DNA of 38,733 nucleotides from NCBI GenBank assembly GCA_026390585.1, contig JAPLFP010000305.1, positions 1 to 38,733 on the forward strand. Reading direction: 5' to 3'. The DNA comes from Ignavibacteriales bacterium. Its GTDB lineage: Bacteria; Bacteroidota; Ignavibacteria; UBA10030. The notes beneath the pieces are model-generated. The model saw only the letters and a list, made by a program, of their open reading frames with translations, did not search any database and had not been told where the DNA came from. The stretch's first letter is position 1; the number at the start of each line of letters is the position of its first letter. This document shows, piece after piece, positions 24,590 to 33,898 of this stretch. Position numbers and translations under genes: made by a program.

Positions 24590-26576
24590 CAGGTGTCTTC
24601 TTAAACGCTTCAGAGAGAACCTCTTTTTTCAGAACAACCGGATACCGGTTTCTCAATTCCGTGAGCCACTCGTCTTCCCGGACCTTTGACGCATGTTCCT
24701 GGTACGCGCTGAGCAGTTCAGGCGTTGCTTCCGTAAATGTCTTTGCATGCGCGCTATCCTTCGCTATTGTTTTGATGATGGACCATCCGGTCGGATATTG
24801 GAAGGGCCGAGAAACGCTGTCGATTGGCACCGAGAACGCTCGGCGTGTCACCTCATTTGTCTCTATTGGAGTCAGTTCCCACACCCCTTTCTTCTCCTTG
24901 TATCCAGGGCGCATGGTGTACCGTTCAGCGACATCGCTGAAATTCTTGCCCGACTTGATTTCCTTGTATGCAAGATTCGCGACGCTGTCGGTTGTGACAT
25001 AAACCTCGGCGAAACTTACACGCGCCGGCCATCGGAACTTCTCCTTGTTCTCGCCGTGGAAGATCTTAAGAAGGGAGTCGTTCACGACAATCTTTTTCCA
25101 TATCTCGTCCTGCTCAATGCGATAGAGTAAAATGCCATCCTGATATTCTTTCAACAACTTGCTGAACTCGGGGTAGCGGTCGGGAATCTGCCGGGCATGT
25201 TCCTCAACAATCTTCGCGTCCGCCATCCGGTTGATCATCTGCTGGACATTATTCGATTGCAGAAGCATCGATTTCAATTCCGCCGCTGCATTGACATGCT
25301 CTACAAAGTCTCCCACAGTGTAAGGCCGATCCTGGCACACCAAAAGGACTTTCTTTTGCAATTCAGGCGCCAGGGTGTCGCTCCACGAGAACGATGCGGG
25401 TGTCGTCGTTGAGTCGAAGGAGTGCGAAAGTTGCGCGACGATCGCATCGTCAAAGGAGAGCTTGTATCGCTTTTTCAGGCCACGTACGAAATTCTCATAG
25501 TCTGCATTGTACCTGGTATCTTTATACGACTGACGCAGGTCTTTCTCAATCTCTTCAAACGGCTGAACGCCACTGTAACCTGTGATCCTGAAAATATGAT
25601 AGCCATAAGGCATCCGGAAGGGCTTCGTCACTGAATCCAACGGCGTGGCATAGAACAGATTCTCGATCTCGCGCATGACCTTGCCGCGCTCATAGTAGCC
25701 AATATCCCCGCCCTTCATGTTGCTTCCCGGATCCTGACTGTACTGATTCGCGGCGGCCGCAAAATCCAGGCCGGACTTGAGTCGATTGTACACCATCCAA
25801 ACAGTGTCTTTGAGGCCGAGTGAATCATTCGCGGTATTGGTGAATCGCCATACAATATGGCTCACCCGCACCGATCCCTTGCTCTTTTGGCGTTCGAGTA
25901 CCTTTATGACATGGTACCCGTACTGTGATCGCACAGGAACGAGCGTGTACTCTCCGGGCTTCAATCGATAACACGCATCTTCAAATTCCGGCACCATCCG
26001 ACCCGACGCAAAGTATCCGATGTCTCCCTTGTTGAGCACGGCGCTCTGATCATCCGAATATGCCACGGCGAGCGTATCAAAAAGACTCTTTGGGATCAGA
26101 TCAATGACCTTCATCGCTTTCTGATATGCTGCAAGTGTATCAGCAGGACTTGCGTCACGATCTACCCGAATGAGAACATGGCTTGCGTGGATTTCTTCCT
26201 TCTTCCTTTCGTAGAGTTCCCGGATCCGCGGCTCAACAATTTCTCTTTCCAGCATATAGGATGTTGCCACCGCGATCTTGTATCCCTCCATCTCGCTCTT
26301 GATGGCAGAATCTGCCAGCAATCCCCTCTCAGTCGCTTCCTTGACTTTCAGATGGAATTTCACCAGTAAATCCAGAAAACGTTCACGGTCTTCTTGTGTC
26401 GACGCAACGCCTTTGTCCCAACCGCCGTTGTTCTTTGCGTAGCTCGCTTCGAAATCCTCAAGTGTCAGGGGGTCTTTGCCAATGGTGGCAACAACCGCAG
26501 ACCCTGATCCCGCACAACCCGCCAGCATCAATCCCAACCCGAGAATTATCCACGTCAACTGAGAGAATCTATGCAT
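24576..26576 (-). CDS. Lipoprotein peptidyl-prolyl isomerase with two parvulin domains
   Basis: A 666-residue lipoprotein with a perfect lipobox LAGC (Cys 21). An N-terminal SurA-like helix block (about 28-125) is followed by parvulin domain 1 (about 128-235: HASHVLIRV, then GDIGYFASGRMVPEFED). Parvulin domain 2 (about 240-345: RVSHIVWRF, then GGDIGYYERGKVM) is followed by a long region with a third, weaker parvulin-like end (about 540-640). GGAGG lies 13 bp before the ATG. A TATAGT word at 26608-26613 on this strand could be a -10 box, but I see no good -35. First gene of the PPIase group. Confidence 0.87.
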   Translation of the reverse strand: MHRFSQLTWIILGLGLMLAGCAGSGSAVVATIGKDPLTLEDFEASYAKNNGGWDKGVASTQEDRERFLDLLVKFHLKVKEATERGLLADSAIKSEMEGYKIAVATSYMLEREIVEPRIRELYERKKEEIHASHVLIRVDRDASPADTLAAYQKAMKVIDLIPKSLFDTLAVAYSDDQSAVLNKGDIGYFASGRMVPEFEDACYRLKPGEYTLVPVRSQYGYHVIKVLERQKSKGSVRVSHIVWRFTNTANDSLGLKDTVWMVYNRLKSGLDFAAAANQYSQDPGSNMKGGDIGYYERGKVMREIENLFYATPLDSVTKPFRMPYGYHIFRITGYSGVQPFEEIEKDLRQSYKDTRYNADYENFVRGLKKRYKLSFDDAIVAQLSHSFDSTTTPASFSWSDTLAPELQKKVLLVCQDRPYTVGDFVEHVNAAAELKSMLLQSNNVQQMINRMADAKIVEEHARQIPDRYPEFSKLLKEYQDGILLYRIEQDEIWKKIVVNDSLLKIFHGENKEKFRWPARVSFAEVYVTTDSVANLAYKEIKSGKNFSDVAERYTMRPGYKEKKGVWELTPIETNEVTRRAFSVPIDSVSRPFQYPTGWSIIKTIAKDSAHAKTFTEATPELLSAYQEHASKVREDEWLTELRNRYPVVLKKEVLSEAFKKTPVAKQ

Positions 26577-26617
26577 AGGTTGAACTCAGCCTCCATTTGT
26601 TACTCTGACTATAGACG

Positions 26618-26640
26618 AAAAAAAACGGCGCAAGTGCGCC
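26618..26640 (-). terminator. Intrinsic terminator of the gld-like operon
   Basis: On the minus strand the sequence reads GGCGCACTTGCGCC followed by G and eight T. This is a 5-6 bp GC stem with a minimal loop and a strong T-tract. It lies about 95 bp past the DUF4340 stop and 42 bp ahead of the next gene, so it ends the gldA-gldF-gldG-DUF4340 transcript. The stretch 26641-26733 holds nothing else. Confidence 0.85.
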
Positions 26641-26733
26641 AGAACGTTGAAAATTAACCAAATTTGGAGCGCCAAGCAAGGAATTAATGCCCCCCACCTG
26701 CCCGAAATGGGCCGTTTTGCAAAGTGTGCAATT

Positions 26734-27627
26734 TTATCGAGCGGGCTTTTTGAGGTCTTGCTTCCGTTTGAGTATTTCGTTCGCGTGCCAGCTCAGCATT
26801 TCAAACCACTGAGGTGATGCGAACGATTGAACGAGGTACTTCTCCCCTTGCTTCAGGAAGGAGAAACTCAATTGCGTACCTGCGTACGCAACCTGTGCGG
26901 TGATTCTTGGCGGGCGCTGCATAAGCGTGTCGACAAAATCATCAGCCTGAACATTCGAAAGAGACGAGAGGAGATTGTTTACGACCGACTCCTGCGTGGA
27001 GTCCTTTCCGATGGTCCATGCGCTGTCTTTGAATGCGAGAACAAATGTCGTGTCGCCGTATTGATAACGGACTTCTTTGATGAGGTCCCGGGCCGCGCTA
27101 AAGATGGTCTTGTCGCGCCACTCCTTCACGGGGCGAGAAAAGGCAGAGGGGGACGTGCCACTCAAGATGAGAACGTCGTTAGACCCGGAGCGACGTGCAT
27201 ACATTTCTGAGTAAGTGCTCGTTGGCTTTCCCAGCACGAACGCTACTTTCTCTACCCCTTTTTCAAAGATCGTTATCAGCGTCCCCGTGGAGTCGACCTG
27301 AAACACCGAGTGCTTTTCCGGCTTATTCGAGACCACGTTCTTCACTTCCAGAGCCTTGCTCTCGTGTAGGAACCCCGCCACCGCCGATTGGTCCGCTCGA
27401 TAGGTGACCGGTGATTGAAGATACCACTCCACGCCATTCTTCTGCAAGACGATGCAGCTCGCAGGAGCTTTGATTTCTATCTTGTCAACAGCGAGGGAGT
27501 CGATCGATGCCAACACCGCGCCCGTCTCGCCCGACAAACTGCGTTCTCCGGGTTTCTGCATGACCAGCACAGCGACGATGAGCAGGACGACGAGAAGGCC
27601 CGAAAGAAGAATGGTATTCCGCGTCAT
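26734..27627 (-). CDS. DUF4340 membrane-anchored protein
   Basis: A 297-residue protein with one N-terminal membrane helix (ILLSGLLVVLLIVAVLVMQ). A large extracytoplasmic beta-rich region follows, made of two DUF4340 repeats (KIEIKAP...VEWYLQSPVTYRADQSAV; then VRYQYGDTTFVLAFKDSAWTIG). ATG 27627 overlaps the gldG-like stop by 4 bp (ATGA) and has GGAGG upstream; a longer frame to 27675 is not supported. DUF4340 genes commonly follow GldG-like genes, so it is probably an accessory subunit of the same transporter. Ends the operon before a terminator. Confidence 0.82.
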   Translation of the reverse strand: MTRNTILLSGLLVVLLIVAVLVMQKPGERSLSGETGAVLASIDSLAVDKIEIKAPASCIVLQKNGVEWYLQSPVTYRADQSAVAGFLHESKALEVKNVVSNKPEKHSVFQVDSTGTLITIFEKGVEKVAFVLGKPTSTYSEMYARRSGSNDVLILSGTSPSAFSRPVKEWRDKTIFSAARDLIKEVRYQYGDTTFVLAFKDSAWTIGKDSTQESVVNNLLSSLSNVQADDFVDTLMQRPPRITAQVAYAGTQLSFSFLKQGEKYLVQSFASPQWFEMLSWHANEILKRKQDLKKPAR

Positions 27628-29171
27628 GAGAGTTGTGCCTCCATGAGTTTCTTGAATGCAACTCGCCGCCGCCACCGGAACAGCCCATAGACAACAATGA
27701 GAAGCGGCGGGCCAATGAGATTTGTGTACTTGATGATTTTTTTCGATCCGTCGGAGACCTGGTCCAGTGGCGGTGTGGCCACATTTTTCGACCGGATGGT
27801 AATCAAACCCGCGTCATCTGCAAGGTAGTCGATGATGTTCGCAAAGAATGTGATGTTTCCGCGACTTCCGAGGAACTCATCCTTCATGAAGTCTCCGTCG
27901 CCGATCACGATAATCCGTGTCTCGGGGCTCGCTGTCAGAACGGGAGCAGGCTGTTTACCGACAAAAGAACTCTTGAACGAGCCGTTCACCATGATGCCGA
28001 GAGGAATTCCCGATTCGGCAAGATCAGCAGGTGTATAGCGCTGGAACGGATCCATCATGAAGAATCCCGTCTGCCGCCCGCTGCGTTTGGAAGACCGGAT
28101 GAGAACTTCCGCTTTCAAACCCTGGGCGGAGGCACTCCCCGTGTCGATCGAACTCACAAACGGAAACACAATGCTCTGAAGATCTTTGACAATAGGATTG
28201 TTCGGATTGAAGTCCGAAGCGATGGGGATGTACGGGAACGGCACCTGGCTCTGGAAGGTCATACCCCCCTGTTGTTGCATGACCGAGATGTTGGCGCATT
28301 GAACGTCTCGTACAAGGTCCGGGTTCACCCGGGCACCATACTGCCGCAGCAGGGCATCAAGTCCCAGGTCAAGCGGCTGGCCCGTGCGATTCTGCAGATT
28401 TGCATTGATGCGATTCAGAAGGAACGCAACCTTTCCGCCGCGCATGAGGAATTGATCTATTTGGTACTTGGCGCTATCCTGGAACCGGGTCTGAGGCGAG
28501 ATCACAAGCAGCGCTGCGACATCATTCTGCACAGGCTCACCCTTGCTGAGATCGACAGGCAGAAGATCATATTGAGGGGCGAGAACCTGGTACGCCTGAT
28601 GGAGAGTTGACAGGTCTGATTCTCCGTGTCCTGTTGTGTAGCCGATTTTCTTTTTCGCCTTCGATGTGAGGCGTTTCATCGCGCTGCTGATGTCATATTC
28701 CAGCGAGCTCAGGTTCTGGACGACAGGAATGACCTCTTTTCGGTCTTCGAACAACATCACCAGACCCAGGTATCCTCGCTTCACCTCGAGTTTGTCTTCG
28801 TTCACGACCTGAACCTCAACGGGCGCGACACCCTGTCGCTGTGCGTCCTCTTCTCCTTTTTCTCCCTGAGGGTTGATAAACTCGTACTGGAGGTTTCCTT
28901 TCGCGAATGCCTTGTATTCGTTGAGGATATCAAGCACAGCGCGGCGGTTGTTGTTGTACGGGGAAGGGAGTTCTTCCGTGAAGTACGCTTTGACCGTCAC
29001 CCGATCGTCGAGCGAGCCAATGAGTTTCTTGCTCGCTTCCGACAATGTGTAGACCCCTTGGGATGTGAGATCCAGCCGCCCGAATAGCCGTATAGAGATG
29101 AAATTGACGAGAATGAGGATCCCCGCCACGACGGCAAGACGGACCAAAATTTGAATTTTCCGATCTTTCAT
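27624..29171 (-). CDS. gldG: GldG-like ABC transporter auxiliary protein
   Basis: A 515-residue protein with an N-terminal helix (ILVRLAVVAGILILVNFISIR), a large periplasmic ABC_transp_aux region (typical start LDLTSQGVYTLSEASKKLIGSL, then VKAYFTEELPSPY) and a C-terminal helix followed by basic residues (YGLFRWRRR). This is the GldG/PF09822 architecture. In gliding Bacteroidota GldA, GldF and GldG form an ABC transporter linked to motility. Outside gliders the same set is an exporter of unknown cargo, so motility is not implied here. It is 52 bp after gldF. Confidence 0.85.
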   Translation of the reverse strand: MKDRKIQILVRLAVVAGILILVNFISIRLFGRLDLTSQGVYTLSEASKKLIGSLDDRVTVKAYFTEELPSPYNNNRRAVLDILNEYKAFAKGNLQYEFINPQGEKGEEDAQRQGVAPVEVQVVNEDKLEVKRGYLGLVMLFEDRKEVIPVVQNLSSLEYDISSAMKRLTSKAKKKIGYTTGHGESDLSTLHQAYQVLAPQYDLLPVDLSKGEPVQNDVAALLVISPQTRFQDSAKYQIDQFLMRGGKVAFLLNRINANLQNRTGQPLDLGLDALLRQYGARVNPDLVRDVQCANISVMQQQGGMTFQSQVPFPYIPIASDFNPNNPIVKDLQSIVFPFVSSIDTGSASAQGLKAEVLIRSSKRSGRQTGFFMMDPFQRYTPADLAESGIPLGIMVNGSFKSSFVGKQPAPVLTASPETRIIVIGDGDFMKDEFLGSRGNITFFANIIDYLADDAGLITIRSKNVATPPLDQVSDGSKKIIKYTNLIGPPLLIVVYGLFRWRRRVAFKKLMEAQLS

Positions 29172-29223
29172 AGTTCAGTCACTTTTTAAGGTTTCCAATG
29201 TTCATAGCTGATTGGCACAACGA

Positions 29224-29976
29224 TCACCACTTCCTTCGTCCAAGCGACAGGACCGTCAGATACAGCATGAAGCCCAACAAAGACAAAAAGTAGATGATGT
29301 CACGACTATCGATCACGCCGCGAGTGATATTGGCGAAGTGATAATCAATTCCCAGAAACTCCACAATACTTGTCAGAGATTCCGGAACATAAATGAGAAT
29401 TTTGTCCAGCATGAAAAGGGCAAACACAAACACAAATCCAATAATGAAAGCGATGACTTGATTCTCCGTCAGGCTCGATGCGAACAATCCAATCGCAACG
29501 TACACTCCCGCCATCAACATAAGTCCACAGTATCCGCCAATCACCGGCCCGTTGTCGATCTTCCCCAGGAGTGCAATCGTCATATAGTAGACGAGCGTCA
29601 AGAGGAGAGCGATCCCGATCAAAGCCCATGCCGCCAGAAATTTCCCCAAAATGATCTCGACGTCGTGCAGTGGTTTTGTTGTCAGCAGTTCGATGGTGCC
29701 CGATTTCTTTTCCTCCGACAGCAACCGCATCGTGATCGCGGGGATGACGAAAAGAAATATAGCAGGGACCATCTCGAACATCAGCCGAAGCGTTGCCATG
29801 TTTGCCAGAAAAAGGTTGTTGGTGTGGAACCAGCCGATGATGGCCAGGAACACCACGATGACAACGTAGGCAATCGCCGAGTTGAAGTATGATTGCACCT
29901 CCCTGCGGAAGATTGTCCGAACATTCATCCAGGAACCGGAGAGTTTATTTCGTTTGAGTGCTATTGTTGAGCTCAT
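29224..29976 (-). CDS. gldF: GldF-like ABC-2 permease
   Basis: A 250-residue six-helix permease of the ABC-2/GldF type. The conserved opening is VRTIFRREVQSYFNSAIAYVVIVVF. The loop after helix 2 carries RLLSEEKKSGTIELLTTKPL and the final helix ends in SLGRRKW. Neither ATG 29976 nor the in-frame ATG 29928 (MNVRTIF) has a clear ribosome site. The shorter form would match the usual family N-terminus. A 109-bp gap separates it from gldA, containing only a 7-bp hairpin (TCCTGCA/TGCAGGA at 30001-30020). Confidence 0.85.
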   Translation of the reverse strand: MSSTIALKRNKLSGSWMNVRTIFRREVQSYFNSAIAYVVIVVFLAIIGWFHTNNLFLANMATLRLMFEMVPAIFLFVIPAITMRLLSEEKKSGTIELLTTKPLHDVEIILGKFLAAWALIGIALLLTLVYYMTIALLGKIDNGPVIGGYCGLMLMAGVYVAIGLFASSLTENQVIAFIIGFVFVFALFMLDKILIYVPESLTSIVEFLGIDYHFANITRGVIDSRDIIYFLSLLGFMLYLTVLSLGRRKW

Positions 29977-30085
29977 AGTATTTCGATTGTGGGTTTTTGT
30001 TCCTGCACCTTCATGCAGGATTCATGTTCATTGGATAGTGACGGAGTCCGCTGAAGATCGAAGCATGACGATTTCCATCTCCTTG

Positions 30086-31030
30086 TTACGCCTGCGTCAA
30101 CTTGTGGAATACCTCTTCAAGGCTGGTTGCCTTTTGCGACATCTCGAGGAGCACCCACTTCTCTGATACCGCCTGTTGGAACAGCGCCTCCCGGATGTCA
30201 ACACCGTGTGCGGAGAACACGGAGAACCTGTGAACATCGCCGTCAGCTGCTCCATACTCCACAGACTCAACCCCAGGGAGCGCTTTGATTTTCGGAAAGA
30301 TATCTGTCATCGCGTTCGGAACGGCCGCTTTGAGTTCGAGACTCACGGACTCAGAGCTGTGAAACTTCTGCTGCAGTTCGGTGGGTGTTCCGTCAGCAAC
30401 GATAGATCCTTCGTTGACAATGATCACGCGATCGCACGTCGCCTGCACTTCCGATAGAATATGTGTCGAAAGAACAACCGTTTTGGCTCTTCCGAGCTGC
30501 TTGATGAGGTTGCGGATTTCGACAATCTGATTCGGATCGAGGCCACTCGTCGGCTCGTCCAGGATCAGCACGTCCGGGTCATGAATCATAGCCTGCGCCA
30601 AACCAACGCGCTGGCGATATCCTTTCGACATCTCGCCGATATCCTTGTGTCGGACCTCCTTGAGACCACACACCTCGATCATTTGACCGAGTTGTTGTCT
30701 CATTCTCGCGGTGTCCAGGCCATGGAGTCGTGCCGCATATTCGAGATATTCCATGACATTCATGTCGAGATACAATGGATTCATTTCAGGCAGATATCCG
30801 ATTTTCCGTCTGACTTCGATCGAATGATCAGCGATAGAGCAACCGTCGACATCCACGGTTCCGGAACTCGGCGGCATGAAGCAGGTAATGATCTTCATCG
30901 TGGTGGTTTTGCCGGCTCCATTGGGACCCAGAAATCCAAGAATCTCACCCGTCTTCACGTCGAACGAGATATTGTTGATTGCTTTTTCCTGACCATAGAA
31001 TTTGGTCAGATTGCGGACTGTAATTGCCAT
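30086..31030 (-). CDS. gldA: GldA-like ABC transporter ATP-binding protein
   Basis: A 314-residue ATPase. Walker A is GPNGAGKTT (residues 35-43), the Q-loop region IGYLPEMNPLY, the signature MSKGYRQRVGLAQA, Walker B VLILDEPTSGLDPNQ and the switch His in LSTHILSE. After residue 215 a regulatory alpha/beta domain of about 100 residues ends in TSLEEVFHKLTQA, as in GldA/NatA-type ATPases. It leads the operon and is preceded by a good promoter. It drives the GldF-like permease. Confidence 0.9.
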   Translation of the reverse strand: MAITVRNLTKFYGQEKAINNISFDVKTGEILGFLGPNGAGKTTTMKIITCFMPPSSGTVDVDGCSIADHSIEVRRKIGYLPEMNPLYLDMNVMEYLEYAARLHGLDTARMRQQLGQMIEVCGLKEVRHKDIGEMSKGYRQRVGLAQAMIHDPDVLILDEPTSGLDPNQIVEIRNLIKQLGRAKTVVLSTHILSEVQATCDRVIIVNEGSIVADGTPTELQQKFHSSESVSLELKAAVPNAMTDIFPKIKALPGVESVEYGAADGDVHRFSVFSAHGVDIREALFQQAVSEKWVLLEMSQKATSLEEVFHKLTQA

Positions 31031-31118
31031 GGGCGCTCTTTAGTATGTAATCATGAACCAGGGAATAATGAAAACCGCAGACTTCACGAGGTGCTCCCCC
31101 TCCGAAAGCGGCGGTGCA

Positions 31119-31147
31119 ATTGTATAAAGAAAGTGTGAAAAAATCAA
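31119..31147 (-). promoter_or_regulatory. Sigma70-like promoter of the gldA operon
   Basis: On the minus strand TTGATT (31142-31147) and TACAAT (31119-31124) are separated by exactly 17 bp and match the sigma70 consensus at 4 of 6 and 5 of 6 positions. Transcription would start near 31112, leaving a leader of about 80 nt before the gldA ATG. The leader contains no clear structure. Confidence 0.55.
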
Positions 31148-31197
31148 GAATTCAGGGAAATGAGGGAGGCGATCTTCAGGAATTCGGCAAGAGCCTA

Positions 31198-32676
31198 CTA
31201 ACGACTGCCAGCCAGGGATGCCAGCGGCCTGGCCATTTCTGTGGTAATTGCCAGCATCATTTGCGCACAATGGCGCAAAAGATCTGCATTAAGCTTGTCC
31301 GAAGTATCAAATGATGAATGATAATAGGGATCCATTCCATTCCATATTTCGAATGCGGTCCCTTCGGAAATATCCACAGCAGGATAGCCAGCCTCGATGA
31401 ATGATTCATGGTCACTCCCCCCCAGACCACCGATTTGACCGTCAACAAGAAAGTTGAGATTGTATCGTCTATTGTAGACGAGGGCGGAATCCATGAACGC
31501 AGCGCATTTGCTTCCGGCACTGATATAGATCCTGTTGATGTCACCCACGATGGGATACCCCAGCATATCACCGTTGACCGCCACCACGATATTCCGTCCT
31601 TTCGCTTTCGCATCCTGAGCGTAGTGGTAGCTCCCAACCAGTCCTATTTCTTCCGCGCCAACGGCAAGAAATCGAATTGTGTACGCAAATGTGTAGCGAC
31701 TGCAGATCCGTGCCGCTTCAAGGACCGCCGCCACCCCGCTCGCATTGTCGTTGGCACCGGGGACGCTGGGATTCACCGAATCGAAGTGCGCCACGATGAT
31801 GCATTCGGCGTTCGATGGACCAATTCACCTGAGTGTCCCGCAGATGTTTCTTGAAACGAAGCGGGACGCAGCCCCATCAGCAGATGTATACATCGGAGCC
31901 GGGGACTCGAACGGCATCGACTCGACCTCAAGACCGTACCGCTTCATCGCATTCGCGATATAGTCGGCTGCCGAATCGGCTTGCGGAGAATGGTTCACCC
32001 GCGTTCCAAATCGTTCCAACACATGGACATGGTGCATGAGGGAATCCGACGATATGGAGTGTATCATCTGTTCAACGTGTCTATCGGGCAACCCCGGGGG
32101 ACGCGCATTGATCAGTTCCGCTCTGTATTGTTGGGCCGGACTCTGAAGGAGCTGCACTCTGTAGCTGCGTTGTCTCAGTCGCGTGTAATCGCGTTTCGAT
32201 AGTTCAACGCGAGATGCCTTCGCGTTCCCGCTCAGAACCTTCAGAGTCGCTGCCACCTTTTGCGCGTCTTGAAGCTTTCGACCATCGATGAAGCCAATGC
32301 TCGCAACATAGATGTCATCATCCCCCCGCAGGTACTCGATCGCCGGGTAAAAGACATACAAAGCAACGAGGCCTGCGATCAAGTAGAGAGCAAGCTTTTT
32401 TCCCACCCGGGCGACAATACCTGGAAGCAAGTATCGCTCCAAAACAATCCCGATCACAGTAAACACAACAGCTCCGACGAAGATAGTCCAACGGAGACCT
32501 CGTGCTCGCACCGACACGAGCTGCATCATCCTGACCATGAAAATCCAGACACCGATGATATCCAGGAGGACGAAGGCAGCAACGATCTTCCGCAAGCTTA
32601 CATTGCCGCTCTCAGAGCGGTTGGTAGAAGACGGAGATTCGTCAAGTGGTTGTTGCCTATCCCTGTCGTCCATCAT
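31198..32676 (-). pseudogene. M28 metallo-aminopeptidase interrupted by in-frame TGA
   Basis: The frame opens at 32676, reaches TGA at 31825-31827 (codon 284) and continues in the same frame to 31198, 492 sense codons in all. The first part has three membrane helices (about 27-47, 58-78 and 92-112), then the M28 cap (HVHVLERFGTRVNHSPQADSAADYI). The second part holds the two-zinc core: IIVAHFDS, GANDNASG, VGAEEIGLVGS, VNGDMLGY and DPYYHSSFDTSDKLN. All ligands lie beyond the stop, so the truncated product would be inactive. A distal product could arise only by reinitiation or read-through. Flanking alignment gives no sign of a frameshift. Confidence 0.85.
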
Positions 32677-32827
32677 TGTCTTATCGCCAAATGATTGATG
32701 AGATTCGAATAGAGAGAAACACTGTGAAGGTCAAGGTCGGCTTCAGAGTTTTGAAAAATGATTCTTCCTGCAGAAAGCGTAACGCAAAACTACGCCATTC
32801 TATTGGCAATATCAATGCCTGATGGCA

Positions 32828-33898
32828 CTAGAACAGATTGATTTGGGGAGTAGTGGTGCGGCGGAACAACGAAGTTGAAAGTGTGAGTTTCGACTCATTG
32901 AGGCTGAGCCGTTTACAGCTGGTTTGAAACAGCTGCTCGATTGTTTCGGCAAGTTGTCCTTCTCCATTGAGACGCTTACCAAAATCGGCGCAGGTCAGTT
33001 TACCGTTGCGCACCTCACGAATGCGATTGAGAATGGTTGATGCCCGATCGGGCAACTCGCGCTTGAGCCAATCGACAAAGAGATCTTTGACGCTGTTCGG
33101 AAGACGGACGATGGCGTACCCCGCATGGCGAGCGCCACATCGTGAAGATGCCTCAAGAATGGAAGGAATCTCCACATCATTCAATCCGGGAATGATCGGG
33201 CAGGCATTGATCGCAACTGGAATACCTTGCTTCGTCAGGGTGTTGATCGTTTCCAGACGCTTCGCGGGTATAGACGTTCGGGGTTCCATCTTCCTGATGA
33301 GATCGTGATTGAGTGACGTGATGCTGATCGTCACGGTGACGAGATTCATGGAGGCGAGTTCTCTGAGGATGTCGGCATCACGTTGGACGAGGGCATTTTT
33401 CGTGACAATCGAAACCGGATTCCGGTGTTCCAGAAAGACCTCGAGGCATCGACGCGTGATCTGCAGTTTCTTTTCTATCGGCTGGTAACAATCCGTGTCG
33501 CCCGATAACATAACGGTCTGCGGTTGCCATGAAGAACGGCTGAGTTGTTCGTCAAGCAAAACCGCTGCAGCCGGCTTCACCATGATCTTTGTCTCGAAAT
33601 CAAGTCCGGAGGAAAAGCCGAGATACTCGTGAGTTGGACGCGCATAGCAATAGATGCAGCCGTGCTCGCATCCACGATATGGATTGACGCTGTAGGTAAA
33701 GCCGATGTCGGGACTGTCGTTCTTTGCGAGGATCGAACGGCTCTGGTCGACGTAGAATTTCGTCAGAATGCTTCGCCCCTCTTCAGGGTCTTCGAAGTAC
33801 TCTGAGAAGCCTTCTGGGGCTTTTTCGAGCGCCAGTGTTTCAAACCTGTTCTTCGGATTGAACGATGCCCCGCGACCTTTAACCGTTGCGCGGGTCAT
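32828..33898 (-). CDS. PA0069-family radical SAM protein with C-terminal clamp-like motif
   Basis: A 356-residue radical SAM enzyme related to SplB-like proteins (PA0069 family). The cluster motif is C77-x3-C81-x2-C84 (NPYRGCEHGCIYCYARPTHEY), followed by VMLSGDTDCYQPIEKK, SIVTKNALVQRD, ISITSL and INACPIIPGLND for SAM and barrel strands. The reaction is unknown; spore photoproduct lyase relatives repair DNA. The last five residues are QINLF, a QxxLF beta-clamp-binding type motif. Its ATG overlaps the polymerase stop by 4 bp (ATGA), so the two proteins are probably made together. The gap 32677-32827 has nothing notable. Confidence 0.87.
   Translation of the reverse strand: MTRATVKGRGASFNPKNRFETLALEKAPEGFSEYFEDPEEGRSILTKFYVDQSRSILAKNDSPDIGFTYSVNPYRGCEHGCIYCYARPTHEYLGFSSGLDFETKIMVKPAAAVLLDEQLSRSSWQPQTVMLSGDTDCYQPIEKKLQITRRCLEVFLEHRNPVSIVTKNALVQRDADILRELASMNLVTVTISITSLNHDLIRKMEPRTSIPAKRLETINTLTKQGIPVAINACPIIPGLNDVEIPSILEASSRCGARHAGYAIVRLPNSVKDLFVDWLKRELPDRASTILNRIREVRNGKLTCADFGKRLNGEGQLAETIEQLFQTSCKRLSLNESKLTLSTSLFRRTTTPQINLF

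Noticed and set aside
27633-28610. Long open frame on the plus strand (325 codons)
   Set aside because: It lies wholly opposite the gldG-like gene, has no family resemblance and no ribosome site; it is a shadow of the real frame. The same holds for the frames at 33967-34635, 22848-23516 and 35605-36252.
30001-30020. Terminator between gldA and gldF
   Set aside because: The 7-bp stem is not followed by a T-tract on the minus strand, and the genes clearly belong to one functional set.
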